The notes under the pieces: model-generated | What the model was told of the DNA's origin: nothing | Database searches by the model: none | What the model saw: only the letters and a program-made list of their open reading frames with translations | Assembly: GCF_000203815.1 (NCBI RefSeq) | Contig: NW_004457644.1 | Location: forward strand, 248,001 to 312,000 | From: Cavenderia fasciculata | Lineage: Eukaryota > Evosea > Eumycetozoa > Acytosteliales > Cavenderiaceae | DNA: 64,000 nucleotides | Reading direction: 5' to 3' | Translations under genes and position numbers: made by a program | Shown: positions 22,786 through 33,779 of the stretch, piece by piece | Numbering within the stretch: position 1 is the first letter of the stretch | How the letters are laid out: every line of letters starts with the position of its first letter

Positions 22786-24677
22786 ATGCGACATCAATCA
22801 TTGTTTCATCAATGGTTGATCGCTGTTGTTGTCGTCTTTGTTGTACTATCAATAACAACAACAACAACAACAACAAATGTAGTATATAGTCAATCTATAC
22901 CAACACCACAACAAATACAAGTGATAAAGATTCGAAATGATATCGATTGTAGAAACAATTATTGTAATTATTTCGATACTTCTTTGTGGCAAGGAGGTGT
23001 AGTACCTGTTGGTGATAGTGTCATTGCATCGATTGATTTCTCAGAGAATAGTGTTGCTTCTGGAAACCAAAGAATATGGGTGCAGAACCCACTCACTATC
23101 TATGCTGTCAATGTATCTGCTGCCTCCTTACAACAACAATATACCAATGCTGTCATATTGACAGCTTCACAACTCAATATTACCGATACACTGACACTTG
23201 GTGATAACACTGAAATTGGTTTGGTTCCACCTGTTTCATCGGTCGGGTCACTCTACATTGGACAAAACAGTACTGTCAGTCTTGGTAAAGGAACTCAACT
23301 ATTTGTATTGAGCAATCTATATGCACTAGAGTCATCTTGGATATTACTCAATTCTGCAACTATAACTGTCAATGGTAACGCTACATTGAAGGGATCAGTA
23401 GGTATCTATTCTACATCGACTATGAGGTTGGGTGAATCGGCAGTGATTAGTGGAACCATGGATTCATCAGGTGATCTCTATTTGGCATCGTATACAGTGT
23501 TTGAGCGTGGTAATACATCGATTGGCGGTATAATGACAGTTGGACAACACCAACTTAGTATCAATGCAGGTGCGTGGATATCCATTTTTGGGGACATACA
23601 TATTCCCCAGTTTTCATCAGTCACCATCCAATCACACGGTACACTAGCTATCTTTTGTCAAACCGTCCAAGCCAACCTACACTCTATCACGTCTCAACCA
23701 AACAGTAACCTATACATTAGTGCTAGTACATCCAGTACATTGACCAACATCCAACTACTTGGGACTACAACCACCACCCATCGACCCGTCTCTTTTTTCA
23801 ATGGAACTATTTCAAATTTACTCATTCGTATGTATCAATATAAATATACATATAAAATAGAGTATACATATTAATATGTTTGTTTGTTTATATTTATATT
23901 TATTTAGACTCAATGGAATCACATTTTATTTCATTACAAAATATAGTAGTTTGGAATATTAGTAATCCAACTACGAAAGTACTATTCCGTTATTCATTGA
24001 TTACAGATGAATATGTGGAGATTGCGAATGCGGCCATTGACAATGTGGCTCTGGTGACAGCACCCTATTCAACACTCAACTTGACTAATGCCAATATTCG
24101 TTTGGGTCGGTTTTCATGGATGACACAAAGTTTCAGCTCTATTGTATTGATTGACAATGCAACACTAAGGGTACCTAATTGGTGGTCTGGTGAAAATGCA
24201 ATGACCAATGTTACCAGTTCATATATAGAATGTCGATCACTTTCTACATCGGATGCACAAATCAATATCAACGGTCAACTTGTATTCAACGGATCAATTT
24301 ATCTATTCAATAGCAAATTGACGCTTCAAAATGACAGTCTTTTAATGGTTATCAAGGGGTCTATCATTGGAAAGAAACAAAGTAGATTACATATCAGTGT
24401 TGATAGAATGCATGATTTTACTTCGCCTCTAAGTGCACCTGTTCGTGTAGATAGTCTATTCCTCTTTGACTCTGGGTCAGGTATACATCTCGAGACTTTG
24501 GATGGTAACTCCACAGTCATTCCACAACTACCCTATTATTTGGTATCAGGTCCCGACACGGTCAATATCAATACCTATGCTTGTAAATTCACTCCTGATA
24601 ACCTTTACCTCTATTCATTCACTTTTACAAACTCAAATAATGGTAGTAATATACATATCGAGTTTAATATTTTATAA
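22786..24677 (+). CDS. Secreted beta-repeat protein, copy A of first tandem pair
   Basis: Two exons, 22786-23827 and 23908-24677, phase 1 join, 603 residues. The start is a signal peptide: basic first residues, a hydrophobic run (AVVVVFVVLSI), then a Thr stretch and VVYSQS. The mature N-terminus carries the family signature: a Cys pair (DCRNNYC), then LWQGGVVPVGDSVIASIDFS. The rest is a Ser/Thr/Asn/Val-rich solenoid of short strands with many N-x-S/T sites. The C-terminal block (LFDSGSGIHLETLDGNSTVI, then YYLVSGPDT) is almost identical in the next gene. The first exon ends at a GTATGT donor just after FFNGTISNLLI. Extracellular; no anchor seen. Role unknown. Confidence 0.8.
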
Positions 24678-24915
24678 TTACAAAATAAAGAAAAAGAAAA
24701 TTCTTTTGATTCTTTGCGCAAAGACATGACTTTTCGAAAATATTTACTTTGCTTGTTTTAGTATTCTTAAGAAACAACGAATAGATAGATAGATAGAAAG
24801 AGATAATAGAAGATGATTGATACTATATAGTATAGAATAATTGAACAACAACAACAACAACAAAAACATAGTAGTAATAGTGTAATAGTACAATATATAT
24901 AAATAATATAGGAAG

Positions 24916-26752
24916 ATGATCAAGTCTTTGTCACCATCATTACTACGACGATTATGGTTGGTTGTAGTTTTGATGATAGTTGGCATAGTAGTAGTCGACG
25001 GTCAAACTGTGATTAGGATGAGATCAGATGCAGAGTGTTGGTCGACTGAATGTGACTATATGAATCCAACTCTGTGGGAGGGAGGAGTGGTGCCGCTGGG
25101 AGACAACGCGATTGCGTTGATGGACTTTTCACAAAGTAATATTACAGGTACGCAGTATATATGGGTACCGTCATCCCTCAGTGTCTATGGGTTGAATGTG
25201 ACAACGTCGGACTCGTCGACAACGGTCGCTGTGTCAGTGGCCATATCACAGTTTAACATCACCAAGTTGACTTTAAATTATGGTGCCGAGTTGGACATGA
25301 CCTATCAAGATGACGGTCCGTCTACAGCCGGGTCAGTGTATCTCGGTACAAACAGTAAACTCATTCTTGATCTTGGATCAAGACTAGAGGTTTCAGGTGA
25401 CTTTTACAATACACCATTATCGGTCGTTAAGCTAGGTGCTGCCGACTTGGTGATCAATGGCACGGCGATGGTGTCAGGTCCCATCTTTTCGTCTAGTTCC
25501 AAATCAAATGTTCAGCTTGGCGAGTATGCTGTCATCAATGCTGCTGTACATGTGACTGGTGACTTGACCCTGGCAACAACGACATTTATTCAATCTGCCA
25601 ATGTCTCACTGTCAGGTCTGTTGACCCTTGGAGACGGTGTTTTCACACTGGGTACCTATGGTCGCATCGTCGTCACTGGCAACATCTATTCTCCCCCCTC
25701 GTCATCCATCGTCATCAAAGCATACGGTGCACTTGTCCTCACCAGCGAATACCACATCAATCTCAACTCTATCACGTCCGAACCATACGGTCTCCTATAC
25801 ACCGGCTCATCACCTCCCAGTACATTCTCAAATATCTCTCTCTTGGAACTACAACCATTTTTAATCACCTGTTTCCTTTTTCAATGGAATCATTTCAATT
25901 TTAACAATTGGTAAGCTGAATCCTTTAATTAATTAATTAATAATATTAATATTTATTTTATTTCTTTATTTATTTATATTTGTTTTAGAAAACTTGAAAC
26001 CAAACTTTATATCATTACAAAATGTAGTAGTATATAATGTTACTTCTACGTTTGCTGAGAGGGGGTACACTGTAATAACCGACGAATACGTTCGAATTTT
26101 AAATGCTAGTATGACATTTGCAGAGATTGTAGTGACACCCTACTCTGTACTCAATCTTACCAACTCTAATATTAACCTTGGGTTCGAGTCATCGGTGACA
26201 CTCAGTTCCAATGCCATTGCCATCTTTGACAATACTTTATTGGTTACACCTATTTGGGTGTCTGAGCCAAAGGCAATGATCAGTGTTGTCGGTGCTTCCT
26301 ATATCGAATGTCATACACTGTCCACCGACAACACACAAATCAACATTAACAACAAACTAACACTCAACGGCACAATGTCGCTGTCCAACAGCAGAGTAAC
26401 ACTCCAAAGCAGCAGTCTACTAAACATTATAGGTGGGATGTTGGTGGGCAAAAAACAAAGTAGAATACATATCACTGTCAATCGAATGCTTGAAATTACT
26501 TCACCCTCGAGAGCACCTGTTCGCGTAGAATCGATGTTTCTCTTTGACTCTGGGTCAGGTCTGCACCTCGAGACTTTGGATGGCAATTCCACAGTCATTC
26601 CAGATCTACCCTATTACCTCGTATCAGGTCCCGACACCATCAGTATCAATACCTATGCTTGTAGTTATACTCCCGATAATCTTTACCTCTATTCTTTCTC
26701 TTCAACCAATCTCGATAAAAATAATAATATTAATATTGAATTTAGTGATTAA
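24916..26752 (+). CDS. Secreted beta-repeat protein, copy B of first tandem pair; exons out of phase
   Basis: Paralogue of the gene 240 bases upstream. Exon 1 (24916-25910) starts with a signal peptide (RRLWLVVVLMIVGIVVVDGQ) and the signature DAECWSTECDY...LWEGGVVPLGDNAI. Exon 2 (25989-26752) matches the second exon of copy A from NFISLQNVVV on. The joining site is conserved (TTG/GTAAGC to TTTTAG), but exon 1 contributes 995 bases where copy A's structure needs one or two more, so the frames do not meet. Between 25835 and 25895 the sequence matches copy A after two one-base gaps. Either the gene is recently broken, or there is a base-call error, or splicing differs. Both exons otherwise show intact coding composition. 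Confidence 0.65.
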
Positions 26753-26977
26753 AATCACAACCCAATCACAACCCAATCAACTCTATACTATACTATACTA
26801 TACTATAATCAACTCATTTTTTACAGGCTAGCAAATCTAAACCTAGATTTATTTTATATTAAATAAATATTTAATTTAATTTTGTATAATAATTTTAGAT
26901 TGTTACAAAAGTCGACAGGTTCATCATTTTTTCTTCATTTTTTTTTTCTAATGATAGAGAGATAGTAGAGATAAATA

Positions 26978-29422
26978 ATGAATAATCAATTATTTAAACA
27001 AGTTTTATTTAATAGATATTTATATGTAACAATAATAGAATACATTAAATATATTAATAGAATAGAGAATGCATTAAAGATTCAACAAGATGTCTGTGGG
27101 TATGCTGAAAAGCATGATTTGGTACTCAGATATTCAGAGTCTACAAGAAAGATTGATCACTTTTATCAGCTGATCAACATGGATCCAACGTTTAGTAAAG
27201 ATTGTCGATTTGTAGGCTCGACGATTGTACACAAATACAATTGGAGAAGAAATACATATATGCCAGAGAAACCAATGCTCTCTAAATTAAGACATCCAAC
27301 ATTTGCTACAAGGACGTATCAAACGGCTCAATGTGTCAAATGGTTACTAAAGAATCGTTATGGTAACTTATTACTTGACAAGTTGGTTAAAAAGTTGCCA
27401 TTAGACTTTAGTAAAGTGATATGGCCGAAATATGCAACACAAGAATGTTTGAAAGACTTTTCAGATGCTATGCTCAACCTGCTTATCAGAAGAGCAGTAG
27501 ATTATTATAAAGAGAATAGTTTTACTAGTTATTCTGGTGTGGTCAGTGCAATCATCATTTTTGGTAACAAAAGGTTGATTAAAGCTGCACTTGGAAGTGC
27601 ATGGGCACCGGAACACATGCCAAGAAAACCATCTAATCAATCGTTGGCTGTTAATGGAGACGTAGAGTTATTCAAACAAGAGGAGAATCTTCATAAAAAG
27701 GAACAACAACAACTACATTTAAACACACCCCCAACCATTACAGAGATTGCTATGGTGGCATTAAAGAATGGGAATACCGATTTGTTCAGATACATCTATA
27801 CAACATTTAAAAAAGAATTGGTTGAAGAAAACTACACAAATACCGATACATCAGATCATTGGACTGCATCATTACTACTATGCAAGGATTTGGAGTTAAT
27901 GAAAAAGGTTTGGCAAGAGGAAAGTATTAATACGGTTCACATTAAAGGTAAACCACCTAAAAGAATCTCATTTCCCATTACCTATCGTCACTCTTACATT
28001 ATTGCAGTGTTGAGTAGTATACTTATGGCCAAAGATAAATCAAGCAAACGTTCTCTTCAAAACATTAGACATATCGTACCAACACATAAACATCAATTGG
28101 AGACGTTGAGAGTGTTGTTCGAGGTTCACTACAAAAAGACGTACAAGGTTTGTGAAGCATCGGTTCAACGTGATCTCATTGACAATTATTTGGTTAATGT
28201 TGATTGGAAGGCAGACTACAAGGAGACAACCTACACCCTTTCAGACTTGTCTCTTGTATGTGCTATATTGGATATATGTAAAGAGGAGCTGGAGCAACTA
28301 CACTCACATTATATTGCCAAGACACTAGGTCGTGTTCTGTCACTGACTAGTGACGAGTGGATATGTAGATACCTGTCTACTCTGTACCCACCCAACGTCC
28401 TATTAGAAGGTGCGTGTCAGTCTCCCTTCCCATCCCACATTCTCTATTTCTACTCAAGACTACCAGATATACCACCCAAACCAGTTGAAGCCATTCCAAA
28501 TACCATTGAAACATATAATACTGCAAGATCACTTGGTATCATCCAAACACACAACTTGTTATCAATTGCCAAACATGCAATCAAAGCAAATAATTTGGAG
28601 TTTATCAGATTGGTTGCAACAGATAACAGCGAGTTTCTCCAACAAGATACTATTCCTTCATTGGTAGTGTATTCATTGGAGACTGGTAATATCAATACAG
28701 TCAAATGTGTATTGGAAATGTTTGTACGTAGTGATCACCTGGTTGCATTCAACTCGGTCTACCAATCAAGAGTTTATTATAATCCAACAACTGTCTATTT
28801 TATAGTAGACAATTATCAACATCTTCAAGGACGCTTTGAATGGCACTCCGGTCATACAGATAATCTTTTACACTATGCATTGTATTTTGGTAAAATGGAT
28901 GTTTTACAACACCTTTTAACCAAAAAGTATAGTCGTTACAGATTCTATTTTGATCATTGTTTCAATGTCCATTCAACTAGATTGCTAGAAAAAAGAGAAA
29001 TGTCAACACAACTAGAACAACTCTATAATCAACAACAAGAACTTATCCAATTTGCATGTAGGTACCTCACAAATGATCATTTGGGTAATACTACAGATAG
29101 TCGATTAGGTAGGGCACTCGGTTCAATCGGTGACATTAAACTGGTTGACATGTTAGAGGCTTACACATCACGTATCACACCAGGACTACCAAATTTCCAT
29201 AAAACTCTGTTACAAACTGCATTCGCCAATGGTCACTTGCATGTCATCAAAAATATGGATTTCAAACACCATGTCTCTAAAATCTACATTCTAGATAATA
29301 TCAAATTGGCAATTGAAAATAATCATAAACCAATAATAGATTATTGTATCAAAGAAAAGAAATGTGATATAAAAGTAATTAATTTAGAAATAACAAAATT
29401 TAAAAACTCTCTTAGAAAATAA
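26978..29422 (+). CDS. Ankyrin-like dictyostelid family protein, tandem copy 1
   Basis: Single exon, 814 residues, from MNNQLFKQVLFNRYLYV. The N-terminal helix pair (RYLYVTIIEYIKYINRIENA) and the segment HPTFATRTYQTAQCVKWLLK then NRYGNLLLDKL are shared almost word for word with the next gene. The body is a run of about 33-residue helical pairs with ankyrin-type cores, such as TEIAMVALKNGNTDLFRYIY, LEFIRLVATDNSEFL and SLETGNINTVKCVLEM. No TPLHxAA motif is perfect, so the repeats are strongly diverged. There is no membrane segment or catalytic motif. Probably an intracellular scaffold; partner unknown. Confidence 0.82.
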   Translation: MNNQLFKQVLFNRYLYVTIIEYIKYINRIENALKIQQDVCGYAEKHDLVLRYSESTRKIDHFYQLINMDPTFSKDCRFVGSTIVHKYNWRRNTYMPEKPMLSKLRHPTFATRTYQTAQCVKWLLKNRYGNLLLDKLVKKLPLDFSKVIWPKYATQECLKDFSDAMLNLLIRRAVDYYKENSFTSYSGVVSAIIIFGNKRLIKAALGSAWAPEHMPRKPSNQSLAVNGDVELFKQEENLHKKEQQQLHLNTPPTITEIAMVALKNGNTDLFRYIYTTFKKELVEENYTNTDTSDHWTASLLLCKDLELMKKVWQEESINTVHIKGKPPKRISFPITYRHSYIIAVLSSILMAKDKSSKRSLQNIRHIVPTHKHQLETLRVLFEVHYKKTYKVCEASVQRDLIDNYLVNVDWKADYKETTYTLSDLSLVCAILDICKEELEQLHSHYIAKTLGRVLSLTSDEWICRYLSTLYPPNVLLEGACQSPFPSHILYFYSRLPDIPPKPVEAIPNTIETYNTARSLGIIQTHNLLSIAKHAIKANNLEFIRLVATDNSEFLQQDTIPSLVVYSLETGNINTVKCVLEMFVRSDHLVAFNSVYQSRVYYNPTTVYFIVDNYQHLQGRFEWHSGHTDNLLHYALYFGKMDVLQHLLTKKYSRYRFYFDHCFNVHSTRLLEKREMSTQLEQLYNQQQELIQFACRYLTNDHLGNTTDSRLGRALGSIGDIKLVDMLEAYTSRITPGLPNFHKTLLQTAFANGHLHVIKNMDFKHHVSKIYILDNIKLAIENNHKPIIDYCIKEKKCDIKVINLEITKFKNSLRK

Positions 29423-29510
29423 TAATAAATAATAATAATAATTAATTAATTAATCCTTCGTTATCCAATTCCTACAAATTACTAAATAAATAATAAATCA
29501 ATAAATAAAG

Positions 29511-29543
29511 AATATCTCAAGATAATTAATATCTTGAGATATT
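29511..29543. repeat. Perfect 14-bp inverted repeat between the tandem pair
   Basis: AATATCTCAAGATA and its exact reverse complement are separated by five bases. It lies 90 bases after the first ankyrin-like stop codon and about 100 before the next start. As RNA it would form a strong A/U hairpin at the end of the upstream message. Confidence 0.85.
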
Positions 29544-29641
29544 ATTAGAGAGGAGGTTGTGATATTATTTATCTTTTTCTTTTTCTTTTTTTTCTATATT
29601 ATTTATTTTTTTTCAAAAAATAGAGATAAAGAGAGAGACAA

Positions 29642-32125
29642 ATGGTTATGGATAATGATCAATTATTTAAACATATATTATTTCAAAATAGGTATTTGTT
29701 TAGTTTGATTATAGAATATATTGGGTATATTAATAGATTAGAGAATGCTCAAAAGATTGAAAGAGATGTGATACGTGGTGCACAAACAAAGGGTCTCTTG
29801 CTACGACACATTGGATCGGATAGAAAGATCAATTTGTTCTATACAATGTTGAGTGCAGACAATCATTATACAAAAGAGTGTCGTGTTAACAAGTCAGTAC
29901 TCACTCACCAATATGTGAACCGACAAAGTTATTATGCCAATTTGCCACTTGTACATAAACTAAAACACCCGTCGTTGGCCACACGTACCTATCAAACGGT
30001 TCAATGTGTCAAATGGCTGCTCAAGAATCGTTATGGTAACCTATTAGCAGACAAACTTGCCAAAGGGTTGGTATTGGACTTTGGAGAGGTGATGTGGACC
30101 AAATATGCAACACAAGAACGTTTGAAAGACTTTTCAGAGGACACAATCAAACTGCTAATCAAGAGAGCCATTACATTTTACAATGATAATAAAATGCCGT
30201 CTCTAGGTGATACCATGGCAGTGACAATCATCACTTTTGGGAACAAAAGGTTGATTGAAGAGTTGTTAAAGATATATTGGAATAAAGAGTTTAATGGAAA
30301 GTATGATGCAATGGCTTCACTTGGTGATGTTGCATTGTTCAAACGTGAAACTCCAACAACAACAACAACAACAACAACTGGGTTAGAGAATATTAATATA
30401 ACATCGGCAATGGTGGTAGCACTCAAGAATGGTCATACCGACCTGTTTAGATATATCTATGAAACCTATCATCAAGAGTATTTAAAGGAAAACAACAAAA
30501 TGTCAACCTATGCAAAAGAGTCGGGATACTTGATTGTCGCGGTTCTCTTTTGCAAGGATCTAGAGTTAATGAAAAAGGTGTTGCAAGAGGCCAAGACAAC
30601 CATACCCAACTACACTATTTTTCCTCAACCCAGTTGGAGTAATTATATTGGTGGTGTATTAAATAGTATCTTGGAAGATCCAATCAAACAAAATAGATAC
30701 AGTATTCGTCACATATTCCCAAGTCACCAAAACCAATTAGAAACCATTCGAATCGTTTCAGAGATTTATCTCAACGATGAGGAAGAGGAGGAACTACAAC
30801 AACTACAACAACAAAAACAAGTATTTGTATCACAAGAGTCAGTTGAAACAGATTTAATCAATAATTACCTTGTTTTAAAAAAAGATTGGAGTGGAGAATA
30901 TAAAGGTACGACCTATACAATTACAGATCTATCTTTGTATTGTACATTGATACATGCTTGTAAAGGACATTTACATATTGAACGTATTATCAAGGCTGTA
31001 GGTAGAATACTTTCACTATCGGATGACCAAGGATTGTGTAGATATTTCTCTACTTTTCTATCTCCTAAAAAGCTTATCGAAGCTGCTAGTCAATCTAGAT
31101 TCCCATCACATATCATCTATGCCAAACAACAAATACCATCCAGTCACAAGTACTACAAGTTGGTACCACGATCCATCGAGACATACAACACCATTAAATC
31201 AATCGGGTTGTTGTATGGACCAAACTCAACATTTATATTAAAACGTGCCATCAAAGCAAATGATTTGGAGCTTGTCCGATTGGTTGCCAAGGATCACGGT
31301 GTATACGTTGAAAGTCAAGATATCATTGTTCTTGCCTTGGAGACTGGTAATCCAGAGACAGTGGTCTGCGTTTTAGAATCCATCTATTCGCGTAGAAACA
31401 ACCCTATCAAACTCTTACCAAACCCAAGTGCAAGGATTTTCCATAACCCATCGGTCTGTCACTTTATAGTGTCACATTTCAATCTTCTTGAACGTTATGT
31501 TGCATGGCCTCGCGTAGAGCTAATATTAGAATATGCAATGTATTTCTCAAAGATGGATGTTGCTCGCTATTACATTAACGAGAGTAAGAGTAGTACAAGC
31601 TCGACAGTGTCAAGTGGTAAATCAACAAGATATGTCTCCAACTATTACTATCAATTGCAGTATGGTTTCAATGTATTCTCGACCAAAATTAAAAGAGAAC
31701 TACCAGAAACCATCCACCAGCTTTTCGAGCGACAACAAGAAATAATTCAACTTGCTTGTAGATTTATTGAACCGGGTAGGTTAATCCTTTCCATAAACAA
31801 TATCCCTGTGGCCACTGCCCTTGGGTCGATTGGAGATACCAGTCTAGTGGACACTGTCAAGAGCAATGTGGCGGTAGGTGAATCCCTTTCACCAGGCTTT
31901 TATCAAGAACTAGTTAAAATGGCATTCCAGTGGGGTCATTTAACATTGATCAAACATATGGACTATAAATACCATCTATCGAAAATCTACAGCATGGAAA
32001 ATGTTAAATTGGCAATTGATAACAATTACAAACATATAATCGACTTTTATCTAAAGGAAAGAAATGGTTATAAAAAACAAGTCCTTCAATTAATCGATAC
32101 TATATCACCAAAAAATATAAATTAA
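29642..32125 (+). CDS. Ankyrin-like dictyostelid family protein, tandem copy 2
   Basis: Single exon, 827 residues, from MVMDNDQLFKHILFQNRYLF. It aligns with the preceding gene along its whole length, for example HPSLATRTYQTVQCVKWLLK against HPTFATRTYQTAQCVKWLLK, and SIGDTSLVDTVKSN against SIGDIKLVDMLEAY. Insertions are a Thr run near residue 240 and a Glu/Gln-rich stretch near 385. Tandem duplication is therefore clear and not very recent. The helical-pair repeats resemble degenerate ankyrin units (MVVALKNGHTDLFRYIYETY). Role unknown. Confidence 0.82.
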   Translation: MVMDNDQLFKHILFQNRYLFSLIIEYIGYINRLENAQKIERDVIRGAQTKGLLLRHIGSDRKINLFYTMLSADNHYTKECRVNKSVLTHQYVNRQSYYANLPLVHKLKHPSLATRTYQTVQCVKWLLKNRYGNLLADKLAKGLVLDFGEVMWTKYATQERLKDFSEDTIKLLIKRAITFYNDNKMPSLGDTMAVTIITFGNKRLIEELLKIYWNKEFNGKYDAMASLGDVALFKRETPTTTTTTTTGLENINITSAMVVALKNGHTDLFRYIYETYHQEYLKENNKMSTYAKESGYLIVAVLFCKDLELMKKVLQEAKTTIPNYTIFPQPSWSNYIGGVLNSILEDPIKQNRYSIRHIFPSHQNQLETIRIVSEIYLNDEEEEELQQLQQQKQVFVSQESVETDLINNYLVLKKDWSGEYKGTTYTITDLSLYCTLIHACKGHLHIERIIKAVGRILSLSDDQGLCRYFSTFLSPKKLIEAASQSRFPSHIIYAKQQIPSSHKYYKLVPRSIETYNTIKSIGLLYGPNSTFILKRAIKANDLELVRLVAKDHGVYVESQDIIVLALETGNPETVVCVLESIYSRRNNPIKLLPNPSARIFHNPSVCHFIVSHFNLLERYVAWPRVELILEYAMYFSKMDVARYYINESKSSTSSTVSSGKSTRYVSNYYYQLQYGFNVFSTKIKRELPETIHQLFERQQEIIQLACRFIEPGRLILSINNIPVATALGSIGDTSLVDTVKSNVAVGESLSPGFYQELVKMAFQWGHLTLIKHMDYKYHLSKIYSMENVKLAIDNNYKHIIDFYLKERNGYKKQVLQLIDTISPKNIN

Positions 32126-32254
32126 AAGGTTTTAAAAAATATTAAATAAATAGAAATAATTGGATTGATTGATTCTGTTGAACATCAGCATTTGTTTTAT
32201 TTTATTTGGTCAACAAAATTTTGTTTAATTGTTGTGTGGATATATATATTCAAT

Positions 32255-32893
32255 TTAAATTAAATTGATAGCAACAACAATAATAAATAATAGAGATGGG
32301 AGGATTGGTGAGGATGAAGAAGAAAAGTCGCCAGAGTCAATTGACATGTCAATTAAATTACTCTTACCTGATGGATGATCGGTTAATGGATCAGTGGTTC
32401 TTGAGCCAGTACTAGAGTGTCTTCCACCGTCATCACATCCACTACTACTTCCACTTCCACTACCACTGCCACTCGAGGCGCTTGTGCCAGATCCAGATCC
32501 AGATCCAGATCCACTGGTTCCACTTCCAGAAGATACAGCACTGGTTCCACTTGAAGTTTTACCAGCACTACCACTTGTTATTCTATCTGTTGTTTCTTCG
32601 TTAAAAGTGGATCTAGTTGAAGTAGTGTGTCTTTCACCATCATCACATCCACTACTTTTTCCACTTCCACTTCCGCTGCCACTTGAGGCGCTTGCAGTGT
32701 CAAAAACACCTCCACTTCCTTTTCCAGAAAAGCCAGCACTTGTTAGTTTGTCTGTTGTATCTTCAACTGTAAAATTTTTTGTTGTTTGAATTATTTCATT
32801 GTCGTTATTTAATTGTTGTTGTTCAGCATTGATACTGAAGGCTAAAAATGCCATCATCATTGCAATGGCAATAAAAATATAAATTCTATTCAT
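32255..32893 (-). CDS. Ser/Gly-rich secreted protein, probably GPI-anchored
   Basis: Single exon, 212 residues. Residues 1-23 are a clear signal peptide (IFIAIAMMMAFLAFSINA). The centre is a duplicated module: TTDKLTSAGFSGKG...GSGSGKSSGCDDGERH, repeated as TTDRITSGSAGKT...GSGSGSSSGCDDGGRH, each with one Cys before two Asp. The C-terminus ends in a hydrophobic tail (ILPSLLFIIVVAINLI) after a Ser cluster, with nothing beyond, which is the layout of a GPI-attachment signal. The GS-rich regions would be flexible, O-glycosylated stalks, as in dictyostelid surface glycoproteins. No known domain. It is divergently arranged with the secreted gene at 33.8 kb. Confidence 0.78.
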   Translation of the reverse strand: MNRIYIFIAIAMMMAFLAFSINAEQQQLNNDNEIIQTTKNFTVEDTTDKLTSAGFSGKGSGGVFDTASASSGSGSGSGKSSGCDDGERHTTSTRSTFNEETTDRITSGSAGKTSSGTSAVSSGSGTSGSGSGSGSGTSASSGSGSGSGSSSGCDDGGRHSSTGSRTTDPLTDHPSGKSNLIDMSIDSGDFSSSSSPILPSLLFIIVVAINLI

Positions 32894-33779
32894 TGTTGAT
32901 AATAATAATATTGTTTATCTGTGAAGTGAAAGTTGGGAGAGAGGAGATAATTATCTTTCTCTAAATTGATTGTGTGAAGTTGAATGAACATTGTGTCGCT
33001 AATCTAGACTATTTATAAGTTGGCTAGTGATAATTGATAAAAAAAGACGAAAGCCTTCAGAAGCATTCGATCTCGGGGAAATGTCAACGGAGAAGATAGG
33101 AGACAGCCCTTTCAAAAATATCTAATGCCTTCAGAATCAAACAAGCCCTAATATCTATTCAACCCGAATAAAAATTTTATTCAAACCGAGTAGCTATGAT
33201 ATTTTGAAATTGAAAATCATTGTGCCACTGGGAAGTGAAACAGCTGTGATGGCAACAACCCTCAAACTAATAATCATTATTAATAATAAGCTCGAGCATT
33301 GTTTCTTATCTCTTTTTTACTTATCTTTAATATTTTTTCTATCACCAAGGTTCAACCTCGACCTGCATCCTAATCACATTGTTTGAATGTTTTTTTGTAA
33401 CCGCTACCCTTGTCTTATACAAACGATTCCGATTTTAATCAAAGGAATGATCTAGTGGCATTCTTTCCTTTGTTTATGAGTGTGGTCTTGTATAGATAGG
33501 ACTGTCTCATCTTCATGGATGGCTTTGCACCGTGAAAACTAGATATTTTCGTCATCAAAACGAGCTGGGATGCCACGACCAACTTTTCTGATCGCTTTAT
33601 AGAATTTCGTTCTGTCCATTTCGTTTTTTCTAAAGAAAAACTTCTGAGGTCATCGATAGATATTTTCAAGGCTCGTCGTGTTTACTGCTCATGCAGCACT
33701 ATATAAATCATTATAATTTTAGTTAAAAATCTTTAATTTCTTTCTAAATATATATACAGATACAGATACAGATAAAAAG
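32894..33779. other. Divergent promoter region of two secreted-protein genes
   Basis: About 0.9 kb. Composition is less AT-rich than other spacers at 33040-33130 and 33440-33690. The decanucleotide GCCTTCAGAA occurs twice (near 33053 and 33126). A 76-codon frame on the minus strand at 33439-33669 has no ATG and no neighbours that splice to it, so I do not call it. It might share regulation of both genes. Confidence 0.5.

Noticed and set aside
33439-33669. 76-codon minus-strand frame with mixed composition
   Set aside because: No ATG (opens at TTG), an upstream stop close by and no splice partners; it lies inside a divergent promoter region.
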